Assembly: GCF_016917755.1 (NCBI RefSeq)
Contig: NZ_CP070326.1
Location: 9,300,001-9,364,000 of the forward strand
Direction: 5' to 3'
DNA length: 64,000 nucleotides
From: Streptomyces noursei
GTDB taxonomy: Bacteria > Actinomycetota > Actinomycetes > Streptomycetales > Streptomycetaceae
The notes under the pieces were generated by a model. That model ran no database searches. It had not been told where the DNA came from and was given only the letters and a program-made list of their open reading frames with translations. The stretch's first letter is position 1, and each line of letters opens with the position of its first letter. Shown here one piece after another: positions 26,027-34,093 of this stretch. Position numbers and translations under genes: made by a program.

Positions 26027-27094
26027 GTGCCGAGCCCCTTCCTCCACACCACCCCCGTGGACCCCGCCACCACGGCGTCGCCGCGCCTCGCGGCCGTGCA
26101 CGCCCAGTTGGCGGGTCACTTCGGCCCGGCCGGGATACCCGCGGAGTTCCGGCTGCTGTTCGGCGTGCCGGACCTGCTGTGCGCGACCTGGGTGGCGGTC
26201 CGCGAGTCACTGCTGACCGGCAGCGCCGCCCGTACCGACAAGGAGTTGGTGGCGGCCGGCGTGGCGCGGGCCATGCGGTGCCCGCCGGTGGTGCGCACCC
26301 ATGCCCGGGCGCTGCACGCCGCCGGCCACCGCACGCTGGCCCGGACGGTCCGCGACGGCGGCACGCCCAAGGACCCCGACCATGCCCGGCTGTTGGCCTG
26401 GGGTGCGGGCGCCGACGCCCCGGACGCCCCGCCGCCCGGCCCGCCCGACCACGCCCCCGAGTTCCTCGGCACCGCCCTGACCGCGCACTTCCTGACCCGG
26501 CTGGGCTCCGCGCTGCTGTCCGCGCGGGCGGGCCGCGCCGCCGAGCGGTGGCCGCACCGCCTGCTGGGCGGCGGGGGCGCGGCGCGTCCGACACCGGCCC
26601 ACGCGCCGCGCCCCGGGGAGAGCCTGCCGCTGCTGGCGGGCCCGATCGGCCCGGAGCCGGCCTGGGCCGGCGGGGCGCCGCTGGGCGCGGGGGTGGCGGC
26701 GCTCCGGTCCGCGGCGGTGGCGGACCGGGACCCGTGGCTCTCCGACGCCGTCCGCACGCGGGTGCGGACGGTCGTCGCCGCTCATGGGGGCCACCCGTCC
26801 GACACCGGCCTGACGGATCGTCAGCCTGCCGCCCGGGCCTGGCTCTACGCGGCGCTGGAAGGGCTGCGCGGCGCCGACCGCCCGACCGTCGCGGTGGCGC
26901 TCCTGGTGGCCCTGGAACCGTCCCAACTCACCGCGGCGGACGTAGAGTTCTGGCGCCTCACGGCTCCGGACGGGGCGTCCGACGACACCGCACTGCTGCG
27001 CCTGGCCGCGTTCGGCGCGTACACCGCCGTGGAGCGCGTCGAGCGGTCCCTCGCCGAGGCGGCGCTGGGTTCGGGTACTCACTCGCGGACCTGA
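26027..27094 (+). CDS. Carboxymuconolactone decarboxylase/AhpD-like protein, function uncertain
   Basis: 355 residues from GTG 26027, chosen because GGAG lies six bases before it; GTG 26006 and an ATG further upstream are in frame but have no ribosome site. The middle contains an all-helical region like the AhpD fold: RLLFGVPDLLCATWVAVRES, then VAAGVARAMRCPPVVRTHAR, with a Cys-x5-His arrangement. The second cysteine of the AhpD CxxC redox pair is missing, so peroxidase-type chemistry is doubtful. A second similar helical half follows after a Pro/Ala-rich linker. Similar proteins in streptomycetes are usually labelled hypothetical. No membrane segment or signal peptide is seen. Confidence 0.6.
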   Translation: MPSPFLHTTPVDPATTASPRLAAVHAQLAGHFGPAGIPAEFRLLFGVPDLLCATWVAVRESLLTGSAARTDKELVAAGVARAMRCPPVVRTHARALHAAGHRTLARTVRDGGTPKDPDHARLLAWGAGADAPDAPPPGPPDHAPEFLGTALTAHFLTRLGSALLSARAGRAAERWPHRLLGGGGAARPTPAHAPRPGESLPLLAGPIGPEPAWAGGAPLGAGVAALRSAAVADRDPWLSDAVRTRVRTVVAAHGGHPSDTGLTDRQPAARAWLYAALEGLRGADRPTVAVALLVALEPSQLTAADVEFWRLTAPDGASDDTALLRLAAFGAYTAVERVERSLAEAALGSGTHSRT

Positions 27095-27171
27095 GTAGTC
27101 CGACTCATGACGCCCGGGTGCCGGGCCCCGAAAATGTCGGTACCACCCACCGACCGGGGCCGGGAGACATC

Positions 27172-27537
27172 ATGGGGGCCAACAGCTATCCGCAGGACGT
27201 CGAGCGCGGGCTCTTCGAGGGCAATCCGCTGGCGGACCTGATCGAGGGGTTCTGCCTCACCCTGGAGGCGGGCGGCGAGCTGGAGGCCGGACCGGTGGTG
27301 CACGTCCAGCTGCGGCCCGGGGTGGCGCTGTCCCCGGTCGAGGCGGACCAGCTCGCCAAGATCTGTCAGCAGGGCGTCCAGCGCCAACTGGACTGCCACG
27401 CGGGGGATTTCGCGGCCCATCCGGAGCAGGGTCCGGCCGCGAACGAACTGGCCATCGCCGTGCATCCGTACCGCAGCGGCCCGTTCGCCGACCCCGCCGC
27501 GATCCGCAACGGCTATCTGTTGCGCGGCGGATCCTGA
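27172..27537 (+). CDS. Small cytoplasmic protein, function unknown
   Basis: 121 residues from ATG 27172 with GGGAG six bases upstream. Motifs include NPLADLIEGFCLTLEAG, VHVQLRPGVALSPVEADQ and QLDCHAGDF. It has two or three cysteines, no signal peptide and no membrane helix. I do not recognise a family. It follows the CMD-like gene by 77 bp in the same direction and may share its transcript, and it is convergent with a LysR gene 31 bp away. Confidence 0.6.
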   Translation: MGANSYPQDVERGLFEGNPLADLIEGFCLTLEAGGELEAGPVVHVQLRPGVALSPVEADQLAKICQQGVQRQLDCHAGDFAAHPEQGPAANELAIAVHPYRSGPFADPAAIRNGYLLRGGS

Positions 27538-27568
27538 GCGCCGGGTTCGACGCGGCCGGTCCGCCTGG

Positions 27569-28480
27569 TCAGCCGTGCCGTGCCGGGTCCTCCGCGGCGC
27601 CCTTCGACGCCGTGTAGTACGCCACCGCCACGTCCCGGAAGCGGGCCGCGGCCACCGACAGATAGCCGTCCGCGCGTCGGACGAGGCTGAGCGTGCGGAA
27701 GCAGCCGGGGGCGTCGAGGCGCACCCAGGAGATCGGCTCGTGCGCGGTGGCCTCGCGGGCGAGCGTGGGGCCCAGGCCGATGCCGAGTCCGGCCCGGATC
27801 AGGAAGAGGGTGGCGGCGGGCTCGTCGCCCTCACAGGCGATCACCGGTCGCCGACCCGTCGGCGCGAACAGCCGGTCCAGCAGGACGCGTTGCCAGTGAC
27901 CGGGCCCGGTGGTGATGAACGGTTCGCCGAACAGGTCGGCGATCGAGACCCGCTCCCGGCCGGCCAGCCGGTGCCCGGCCGGCACCACGAGCTGCACCTC
28001 CTCGCGCCGCAATCGCACCGTCTCCAGCCCCGGCCCGTCCAGCGGCTGCGAGGCCACGCAGAAGTCCACCTCGCGGGTCCGGAGCTGATCGAGCATCGTC
28101 TCGGGGGTGGACTGCAGGAGCCGCACCGCGACGCCGGGGTAGGCGGCCCGGAAGTCGCCGAGCAGGTGGGCGAGCGGCATCAGGGTCTCCGCGGCGATCG
28201 CCACGCTCCCCTGGTCGATCCCGGCCGCGTCGTGCAACTCCCGTCGCCCGTCGTCGAGTTCGTCCAGGGCCCGCTCCACCCGGACGAGGAACGCGGCCCC
28301 GTAGCGGTTGAGCCGGACGGTGCGGCCCTGCCGGTCGAAGAGCGGCACCCCCAGCTCGGCCTCCAACCGGGCGATGGTGCGGCTCACCGAGGGCTGGGCC
28401 ACCCGCAGCTCCTCGGCGGCCCGGCTGATGTGTTCCCGTCGCGCGACCGCGCGGAAGTAGCGCAGCGACAGCAGATCCAT
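27569..28480 (-). CDS. LysR-family transcriptional regulator
   Basis: 303 residues, standard for the family. The N-terminal winged helix is complete: LLSLRYFRAVARREHISRAA, then VAQPSVSRTIARLEAELGVPLF. The periplasmic-binding-protein-like effector domain follows (LQSTPETMLDQLRTREVDF, PFITTGPGHWQ). LysR proteins act as tetramers on genes usually divergent from their own; here the upstream neighbour is another minus-strand gene only 36 bp away, so the target is not obvious. It may share a transcript with the ATPase gene before it. Confidence 0.9.
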   Translation of the reverse strand: MDLLSLRYFRAVARREHISRAAEELRVAQPSVSRTIARLEAELGVPLFDRQGRTVRLNRYGAAFLVRVERALDELDDGRRELHDAAGIDQGSVAIAAETLMPLAHLLGDFRAAYPGVAVRLLQSTPETMLDQLRTREVDFCVASQPLDGPGLETVRLRREEVQLVVPAGHRLAGRERVSIADLFGEPFITTGPGHWQRVLLDRLFAPTGRRPVIACEGDEPAATLFLIRAGLGIGLGPTLAREATAHEPISWVRLDAPGCFRTLSLVRRADGYLSVAAARFRDVAVAYYTASKGAAEDPARHG

Positions 28481-28516
28481 CGGCTCCCGGTCCCCGGCGG
28501 TCGGTCCCGCGGCAGC

Positions 28517-29044
28517 TCAGCCGCGCGCCATCACCGTAGCCCACACCGTTTTGCCCGACGCGTCCGGCGGTGTCCAGCCCCAGGAGTCGCTGAGCCGGTC
28601 GACGAGGTGGAGCCCGCGCCCGCACTCGGCCAGCTCGTCCCGCGGTCGCAGCACGGGCGCCGTGGACCCGCCGTCGGAGACCGCGCACAGCACGCCGTGT
28701 TCCTGCCGGGTCAGCGCCAGCCACGCCTGGCAGAAGCGCCCCTCCATAAGGAGGTCGAGGCCCATGCCGAGGGGATCGACGGATCCGTGTCGCAGGGCGT
28801 TGGTGACCAGCTCCGAAACGATCAGGACCGCACTGTCGGCGAGGTGCGGGCACATCCGCCAGGCTTCGAGGGTGCTCCGGGTGAACCGTCGCGCCTCCGC
28901 CACGGTGCACTGCGCACCGCCGAGCGCACAGGCCGCGAAGCCGTCCGGGCCGGGCATCCACCACGCTTCACGGCCGGTGGTGGCCGCTGGCTCCCCTCCT
29001 TCCCGGAGGCTGTCGCGCTCGGACTGTGCCGGGTGTGTGGTCAT
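28517..29044 (-). CDS. HATPase-domain protein, anti-sigma-factor-like (WhiJ-type locus)
   Basis: 175 residues from ATG 29044 with GGAG six bases upstream. The GHKL ATPase domain of the RsbW/SpoIIAB type is visible: ARRFTRSTLEAW, the N box ADSAVLIVSELVTNALRHG, the G1-type DGGS and the late GRGLHLVDRLSDSWGW. Such small kinases occur by the dozen in streptomycetes beside a DUF397 gene and an XRE regulator, and this locus has all three. They may bind sigma factors or anti-sigma antagonists, but few have been tested. The gene is divergent from the DUF397/XRE pair. Confidence 0.85.
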   Translation of the reverse strand: MTTHPAQSERDSLREGGEPAATTGREAWWMPGPDGFAACALGGAQCTVAEARRFTRSTLEAWRMCPHLADSAVLIVSELVTNALRHGSVDPLGMGLDLLMEGRFCQAWLALTRQEHGVLCAVSDGGSTAPVLRPRDELAECGRGLHLVDRLSDSWGWTPPDASGKTVWATVMARG

Positions 29045-29141
29045 CACGATCTCCGCGGAGGGGCATACGGGTTGGGCGCGTCCGGGACGGTCTGGGCGGG
29101 GCCGCCCCAGGGGGCTAATATCCTCGTCAGCCGTCCATCGC

Positions 29142-29163
29142 TGCAAGTGCATCTGCAATTACA
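29142..29163. promoter_or_regulatory. Three TGCA units at a 6-bp period, candidate operator
   Basis: TGCAAGTGCATCTGCAATTA contains TGCA at 29142, 29148 and 29154. It lies in the 215-bp space between the divergent ATPase and DUF397 genes. The neighbouring XRE regulator is the likely binder, by proximity and because the site is repetitive. Confidence 0.4.
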
Positions 29164-29259
29164 TCGACACGGACGGCACCCCAGGGACAGGATCACGCCA
29201 ACCGTGATCACGGTCCCGGATCGGTCCCGAGCACACCCCCCACCAAGGGAGCAGCTGTG

Positions 29260-29502
29260 ATGGAGTCGATGACCAACGGGATGCCGGCCACCGGCATCGA
29301 AGGCGCGGTGTGGCGCAAGAGCCGCCGCAGCAACCCCAACGGCAACTGCGTTGAACTGGCGCTTCTTCCGGACGGCGGAGTCGCGGTGCGCAACTCGCGA
29401 CACACCGCGGGACCCGCGCTGATCTACACCCGCGCCGAGATGGCCGCCTTCGTACAGGGCGCCAAGGACGGCGAGTTCGATGATCTGTTCCCCCACGACT
29501 GA
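29260..29502 (+). CDS. DUF397 protein
   Basis: 80 residues. The family signature is clear: VWRKSRRSNPNGNCVELAL, VAVRNSRHTAGPAL and ending in AEMAAFVQGAKDGEFDDL. DUF397 proteins are small partners encoded next to XRE regulators in WhiJ-type loci. Genetic work on the whiJ region showed that the pair acts together in control of development, the small protein probably relieving repression by the regulator. An in-frame GTG three bases earlier is possible, but the ATG has better spacing from GGGAG. Confidence 0.9.
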   Translation: MESMTNGMPATGIEGAVWRKSRRSNPNGNCVELALLPDGGVAVRNSRHTAGPALIYTRAEMAAFVQGAKDGEFDDLFPHD

Positions 29503-29555
29503 GCAGAGGACCACCCTCACGCGCCATAACTGAGGCATATGTCGGCCGGATAGTC

Positions 29556-29571
29556 GGCGTAGGTGTACGCC
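29556..29571. promoter_or_regulatory. Inverted repeat before the XRE gene
   Basis: GGCGTA-GGTG-TACGCC is a perfect 6-bp inverted repeat 53 bp before the XRE start codon. It could be an operator for autoregulation or a hairpin after the DUF397 gene; the lack of a T run and the position favour the former. Confidence 0.35.
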
Positions 29572-29624
29572 CTCACGGGGCAATGGGACACTGGGCGTTC
29601 ACCCGACCACTCAGGGGAGTCACC

Positions 29625-30533
29625 ATGAGCGCCGCGCAGCCGAGCAGCGACCCGTCCCTGCGCCGCTATCTGGACCATCCGCGCGGCGGCCCGACCGTCC
29701 TGCGCATCGTGCTGGGCACCCAACTGCGCCGGTTGCGGGAAGCCGCGGGCATCACCCGCGAGGCCGCCGGGGACGCCATCCGCGCCTCCCACGCCAAGAT
29801 CAGCCGCCTGGAACTGGGCCGGGTGAGCTGCAAGGAACGCGATGTCGCCGACCTGTTGACGCTGTACGACGTCACCGACAGCACCGCCCGCGCCACCTTC
29901 CTCACCCTCGCCCGCCGGACCGGCAAGCCCGGGTGGTGGCACCAGTTCAGCGACGTGCTGCCCGGCTGGTTCGAGACCCATCTCGGCCTGGAATCGGCCG
30001 CCTCGGTCATCCGCACCTACGAAGTCCAGTTCGTACCCGGCCTGTTGCAGACGCCGCAGTACGCCCGCGCGGTGGCCCGGCTGGGCAACCCGGGAGCCAC
30101 TCCGGAGGAGACCGAACAGCGGGTCGGACTACGGATGGAGAGACAGCGGCTGTTGACGCTCACCGACGCGCCCCGGCTGTGGGCCATCATCGACGAGGCG
30201 TGCCTGCGCCGCCCGTTGGGCGGACCCGAGGTGATGGGCAGTCAGGTCCGGCACCTCCTGGAGATGGCGCGGCTGCCGAACATCACCCTCCAGGTCGCAC
30301 CGTTCGCCCTCGGCGGCCTCGCCGCGGCGGGCGGCCCGATCACCATCCTCCGCTTCCTGGAACCCGACCTCCCCGACATCGTCTATCTGGAGCAGCTGAC
30401 CAGCGCGCTGTACCTGGACAAGCGCGACGACGTCGACCACTACCTGGCCGTGATGGACCGGCTCAGCGCCCAGGCCGAGTCACCGCGGAACTCCCTCGCG
30501 ATGCTGGAGCGGATGGTGGAGCAGGCGGGCTGA
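29625..30533 (+). CDS. XRE-family regulator with DUF5753 domain (WhiJ-like)
   Basis: 302 residues from ATG 29625, preceded by GGGGAG. The N-terminal helix-turn-helix includes LGTQLRRLREAAGITREAAG and IRASHAKISRLELGRVSCKE. The DUF5753 domain follows with ASVIRTYEVQFVPGLLQTPQYARAV, RQRLLT and LPDIVYLEQLTSALYLDK. DUF5753 is the usual C-terminal part of WhiJ-type repressors. With the DUF397 gene upstream and the divergent ATPase gene this is a complete three-part locus, likely tied to developmental timing or antibiotic production. Confidence 0.92.
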   Translation: MSAAQPSSDPSLRRYLDHPRGGPTVLRIVLGTQLRRLREAAGITREAAGDAIRASHAKISRLELGRVSCKERDVADLLTLYDVTDSTARATFLTLARRTGKPGWWHQFSDVLPGWFETHLGLESAASVIRTYEVQFVPGLLQTPQYARAVARLGNPGATPEETEQRVGLRMERQRLLTLTDAPRLWAIIDEACLRRPLGGPEVMGSQVRHLLEMARLPNITLQVAPFALGGLAAAGGPITILRFLEPDLPDIVYLEQLTSALYLDKRDDVDHYLAVMDRLSAQAESPRNSLAMLERMVEQAG

Positions 30534-30593
30534 CGGGCGGGCCGGGCCCGGCGACCGCCCCGGATCCCGCCCCGCTCCGGCGCCGTCGCGCCG

Positions 30594-31412
30594 CTACGGC
30601 TTGCGCGCCACGCCCCCGTACTCGATCCACTCCTGCGTCAGCTGCTTGGGGCCGGCGTCCAACGGATCCGGTCGCCAGGTCGAGACCTCCACCAGCCCCG
30701 GCTCCTGGATCTCCAACCCGGTCAGGAACGAGCGCAGTTCATGCTGCTGCCGTACCCGCCCCCAGTTCCCCTGGGTGCTGACCCGCATGAACTCGGTGAC
30801 GAAGTCCCGCGTCGCGACGTCCTCGCTCACGAGCTGACACACCACCAGGAAGCTGCCGGGGACCAGCCGTTCGGCCACCCGGCGGACCAGGGCGGCCGGG
30901 TCGTCGGCGTCCGGGATGCAGTGCAGCACGGAGACGAACAGCGCGGCGACCGGCTCGTCGAGATCGGTCAGCCGCCGCACCTCCGGGCTGCCGAAGATCC
31001 CGTCGGTGTCCCGCATGTCCGCCTGGATGACGGCGGTGTTCTCGTTCTCCTCCAGCAGCGCCCGGCCGTGCGCCAGCACGATGGGATCGTTGTCGACGTA
31101 GACCACCCGCGATCCGGGATCGACCTGCTGGGCGACCTGGTGGACGTTGTCCTGGGTCGGCAGCCCGGAGCCGTGGTCGATGAACTGCCGGATGCCCTGC
31201 TCGCGGGCCAGCCAGCGGACCGCCCGGCGCAGGAACCGCCGGTTGTTGATCGCCAGCACCCGGGTGCTCGGGACGACCTTGCTCAGCTCCTCGCACGCCT
31301 CGCGGTCCACCGCGTAGTTGTCCTTGCCGCCGAGGTAGTGGTCGTACATCCGCGCGACACTCGGAATGCTCACGTCGACGGCGCTGGACAGCTGCCGGTT
31401 TTCTTGGCTCAT
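30594..31412 (-). CDS. SAM-dependent methyltransferase, DUF574 family
   Basis: 272 residues from ATG 31412. Motifs of the actinomycete DUF574 (Methyltransf_19) family are strong: PSVARMYDHYLGGKDNYAVD near the start, FIDHGSGLPTQDNVHQVA as the SAM-binding loop, and VVYVDNDPIVLAHGRALL with the acidic residue that binds the SAM ribose. VAALFVSVLHCIPD follows. Family members are abundant in Streptomyces but their substrates are mostly unknown. It is convergent with the XRE regulator and separate from the neighbouring ABC gene. Confidence 0.9.
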   Translation of the reverse strand: MSQENRQLSSAVDVSIPSVARMYDHYLGGKDNYAVDREACEELSKVVPSTRVLAINNRRFLRRAVRWLAREQGIRQFIDHGSGLPTQDNVHQVAQQVDPGSRVVYVDNDPIVLAHGRALLEENENTAVIQADMRDTDGIFGSPEVRRLTDLDEPVAALFVSVLHCIPDADDPAALVRRVAERLVPGSFLVVCQLVSEDVATRDFVTEFMRVSTQGNWGRVRQQHELRSFLTGLEIQEPGLVEVSTWRPDPLDAGPKQLTQEWIEYGGVARKP

Positions 31413-31755
31413 TCCCCACTCTTCCCGTCGGATTGCGGTGCGGGTAACCGTACGACCACCAGGCGTCAGCTCCAACTGGCGGGCGGGTACGGGCAGTCGG
31501 GCGGATGCGCCGACGGGCGCGGGCCGAGCGATTCGCGCCATCCCGCCGACGAACACGGCGGGCGCGGAGCGGGCCGCGGCGGGTCGGGCGTGCGGGAAGA
31601 CGCGCATCGCTCGGCCGCCCCCTTCCGGGGCCGGGGAATCGCTGCGACCGGCCGGCGTTCTCATCGGCCTCTCACGGTCCGCTCATGGCCCGGTCACACG
31701 GGGTGCCTACGGTCGGGGCCGAGGCCGCGATCCGTCGGCCGGAGGAGAGGGCACC
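31413..31755. other. Intergenic region without a gene
   Basis: These 343 bp separate the divergent DUF574 and ABC-like genes and must hold both promoters. The sequence is uniformly GC-rich and I see no convincing palindrome or small reading frame. A GGAGGAGAGG ribosome site marks its right edge. Confidence 0.6.
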
Positions 31756-32499
31756 GTGTACCACCTGACCGGCGTGACGAAGGACTACCGCCGCGGCGGT
31801 GAGCTGGTGCGGGCCCTGGACGGCGTCGCGTTCTCCGTGGCGGACGGCACCGCGCTCGCCGTCCAGGGGCCGCGCGGCGCGGGTGCCTCGACGCTGCTGC
31901 GGATCCTCGGCGGACTGGAGCGGCCGACCCGGGGCAGCGTACTGCTCGACGGTACGGATCTGGCCACCGTCACCGCCTCCCGGCTCGGCCGGATCCGCGC
32001 CGAGTCGATCGGTCTGATCGGTTCGGGCGACGGTGACGATCCCGGGCCACTCGCGGGGCTGACCGTGCGGCAGGGCGTGGCCGCCGCGCTGGCCCCGCTG
32101 CGGCTGCGGCCGGCCGATCGCTGGGAGTTGGCCGGGGACGCGCTGGCCGAGGTCGGGCTGTCCGCCCGGGGCGACCTGCTGCCGGGGCAGCTGGACCGGT
32201 ACGCGCGCCGGCGGGCGGCGCTCGCCCGGGCGCTGGTGAAGCGGCCCACCGTACTGCTCGCGGAACGGCCGACCGCGGGCCTGCCGCCGTCCGCCCGGGC
32301 GGAGTTCACCGAGCTGCTGGTGCGGGTGTGGGGCGAGTACCGGCTCACCTGCGTCGTCGCCACGGACGACGAGGCCCTGGCGGGGCGCACGGCCCGGCGG
32401 TTGGTGCTCGCCGGGGGCCGGGTGGTCGCCGCGGGCCGGGTGGCCGGTTCTGGTCGGGGCGGGGCGGCGTCCTGGTGTCCGCGCGGGGCGGGCCGGTAG
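31756..32499 (+). CDS. ABC-transporter ATPase-like protein with all catalytic motifs degenerate
   Basis: 247 residues from GTG 31756 with GGAGGAGAGG upstream. The overall order of an ABC ATPase of the LolD/MacB type is kept (YHLTGVTKDYRRGGE, LRILGGLERPTRGSVLLDG). Every catalytic site is changed. Walker A reads GPRGAGAST, with alanine at 44 in place of lysine. The Q loop lacks glutamine (IGLIGSGDG). The signature LSGGQ is replaced by LPGQLDRYA. Walker B reads VLLAERPT, so the catalytic Asp-Glu has become Glu-Arg. The switch histidine is aspartate (VVATDDE). It can hardly hydrolyse ATP. The frame is intact and well translated, so it may be a regulatory pseudo-ATPase. No permease gene is adjacent. 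Confidence 0.8.
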   Translation: MYHLTGVTKDYRRGGELVRALDGVAFSVADGTALAVQGPRGAGASTLLRILGGLERPTRGSVLLDGTDLATVTASRLGRIRAESIGLIGSGDGDDPGPLAGLTVRQGVAAALAPLRLRPADRWELAGDALAEVGLSARGDLLPGQLDRYARRRAALARALVKRPTVLLAERPTAGLPPSARAEFTELLVRVWGEYRLTCVVATDDEALAGRTARRLVLAGGRVVAAGRVAGSGRGGAASWCPRGAGR

Positions 32500-32508
32500 A
32501 AGAGGGGC

Positions 32509-33420
32509 ATGACCACAGAGCAGAGCGAGTCCACAGGCCGGGCGCCGCTCGGTCCGCCCGCCGGCGGCCGGTCGGAGCCGCCCGGTACCGAGGAGATGGT
32601 GCGCGCCAACGAGGCCAACTGGGACGCCCGCACCCCGGTCCATGTGGCCAGCGCGTTCTACGGACTGGACGGGTCGCGGAGCGCCGAGGACTGGTTCGCG
32701 CCGTTCGAATGGTCCGACCTCGGCGAGCTGGCAGGCCGCGATGTGCTGCATCTGCAGTGCCATCTGGGCACCGAGACGGCCGCGTTCGCGGACCGGGGCG
32801 CACGGGCGGTGGGGCTGGACTTCTCCGCCGAGGCGGTGGCGCAGGCCCGGCGGCTGGCCGCGGAGACCGGCCGGGAAATGGAGTTCGTGCGGTCGGACGT
32901 GTACCGGGCGGTCGAGGCGCTCGGCGACCGCCGGTTCGATGTGGTCTACACCGGCAAGGGCGCAGTGTGCTACCTGCCGGACCTCGCCGCGTGGGCGGGG
33001 ACGGTCGCCGCCCTGCTGCGGCCGGGCGGAACGTTCTACCTGGTGGAGTTCCACCCGCTGCTGAACGCGCTGGGCCCGACGCCGCCCACCGACCCGGACA
33101 CCCCGCCGCTGCTGCTCCGCCACGACTACCTGGCCGGCCGGGGCCCGCTGCGCAGCGACACCCCCACCACGTACACCGACGGCCCGCCGCTCCAGGGCGC
33201 CACCACGAGTTACGAGTGGCGGCACGGCGTCGGGGAGGTGCTCGACGCGCTGATCGGGGCCGGGCTGACCCTGCGGGGCGTCCGGGAGAGCGAGGTGCTG
33301 CCGTGGCCGCGCTTCCCGTCGATGGTGCCGGACACCAACGGCTGGTGGCGGCTGCCCGACTCCGAGCCGATCATTCCGCTGCTGTACGCGGTGCGGGCGG
33401 TGAAGCCGGAGCTGCCGTAG
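32509..33420 (+). CDS. Class I SAM-dependent methyltransferase
   Basis: 303 residues. After a disordered N-terminus come NEANWDARTPVHVASAFYG and the SAM-binding region VLHLQCHLGTETAAFADRGA, then AVGLDFSAEAVAQARRLAAE. The post-I to IV motifs are present (FDVVYTGKGAVCYLPD, LLRPGGTFYLVEFHPLL). The family acts on small molecules in the cytoplasm; the acceptor cannot be told from sequence. It follows the pseudo-ABC gene by nine bases and is very likely co-transcribed with it, which offers no functional clue yet. Confidence 0.85.
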   Translation: MTTEQSESTGRAPLGPPAGGRSEPPGTEEMVRANEANWDARTPVHVASAFYGLDGSRSAEDWFAPFEWSDLGELAGRDVLHLQCHLGTETAAFADRGARAVGLDFSAEAVAQARRLAAETGREMEFVRSDVYRAVEALGDRRFDVVYTGKGAVCYLPDLAAWAGTVAALLRPGGTFYLVEFHPLLNALGPTPPTDPDTPPLLLRHDYLAGRGPLRSDTPTTYTDGPPLQGATTSYEWRHGVGEVLDALIGAGLTLRGVRESEVLPWPRFPSMVPDTNGWWRLPDSEPIIPLLYAVRAVKPELP

Positions 33421-33444
33421 CCGACTGCGGCTCGCTCCGTCCTC

Positions 33445-33879
33445 TCAGTCAGCGCGCCGGTAGACCGAGCGCAGCAGTTGGTCCTTGGCCGGGCCGGTGA
33501 CCCGCCACTGCAGGTGCCAGCGGTCCTCGGCGACGGCGGTGAACGTGCCCTCGTAGCGGTCCGCGGCACAGGGGTGGACGGCGGTCCAGCGGCCGGTCCG
33601 CAGATCCAGGTCGTGGAACGGGCGGCCGTCGGCGAAGGAGACCGCGGCGGTGCCGTCGGACCGGGGGCGCAGCCGCAGCGTGCGGGTCGCCGGGTGCACC
33701 ACGCCGTCCCAGGTCAGCTCGCCCTCCTCGGCGTGGCGGAGCGCCCCGTCGGGGCCGTCCGGCCGGAAGTCCGCGGTGCCGCGGAAGCTGCCGTCGATGC
33801 CGGCCCGCAGGTCGTGCACGGCGCGCTCGACGAGCCAACGGCCGGTGAGGTAGGCGGCGGCGTCGGTGACCAGGTACAT
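33445..33879 (-). CDS. DUF6314 family protein
   Basis: 144 residues from ATG 33879. Typical lipocalin-like pattern of this family: GRWLVERAVHDLRAG, SFRGTADFRPDGPDG, EEGELTW, SFADGRPFHDLDL, HPCAADRYEGTF and the closing WRVTGPAKDQLLRSVYRR. The alternation of short strands suggests a small beta barrel that could bind a hydrophobic molecule, but no ligand is known. It is convergent with the methyltransferase gene and stands alone. Confidence 0.85.
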   Translation of the reverse strand: MYLVTDAAAYLTGRWLVERAVHDLRAGIDGSFRGTADFRPDGPDGALRHAEEGELTWDGVVHPATRTLRLRPRSDGTAAVSFADGRPFHDLDLRTGRWTAVHPCAADRYEGTFTAVAEDRWHLQWRVTGPAKDQLLRSVYRRAD

Positions 33880-34093
33880 GCCCCCATTGTCGGGCAGCAC
33901 CGGTCGGTCACCCGATCGGCCCCACCGCGCGCCCCGCCGGCCCGGCCCGGCGCCCCGTACCGTGCGGTCCCCCGACAGCGGAATTACGCTCGGTGCGGAG
34001 ATCACCACCGAAAGAGAACATCGCGGCCGGGTGCCCGTCCCGTGTGTGCCCGCCGCCGGCACCCACCCGGAGACGAGACCGAAAGGCCCACCC

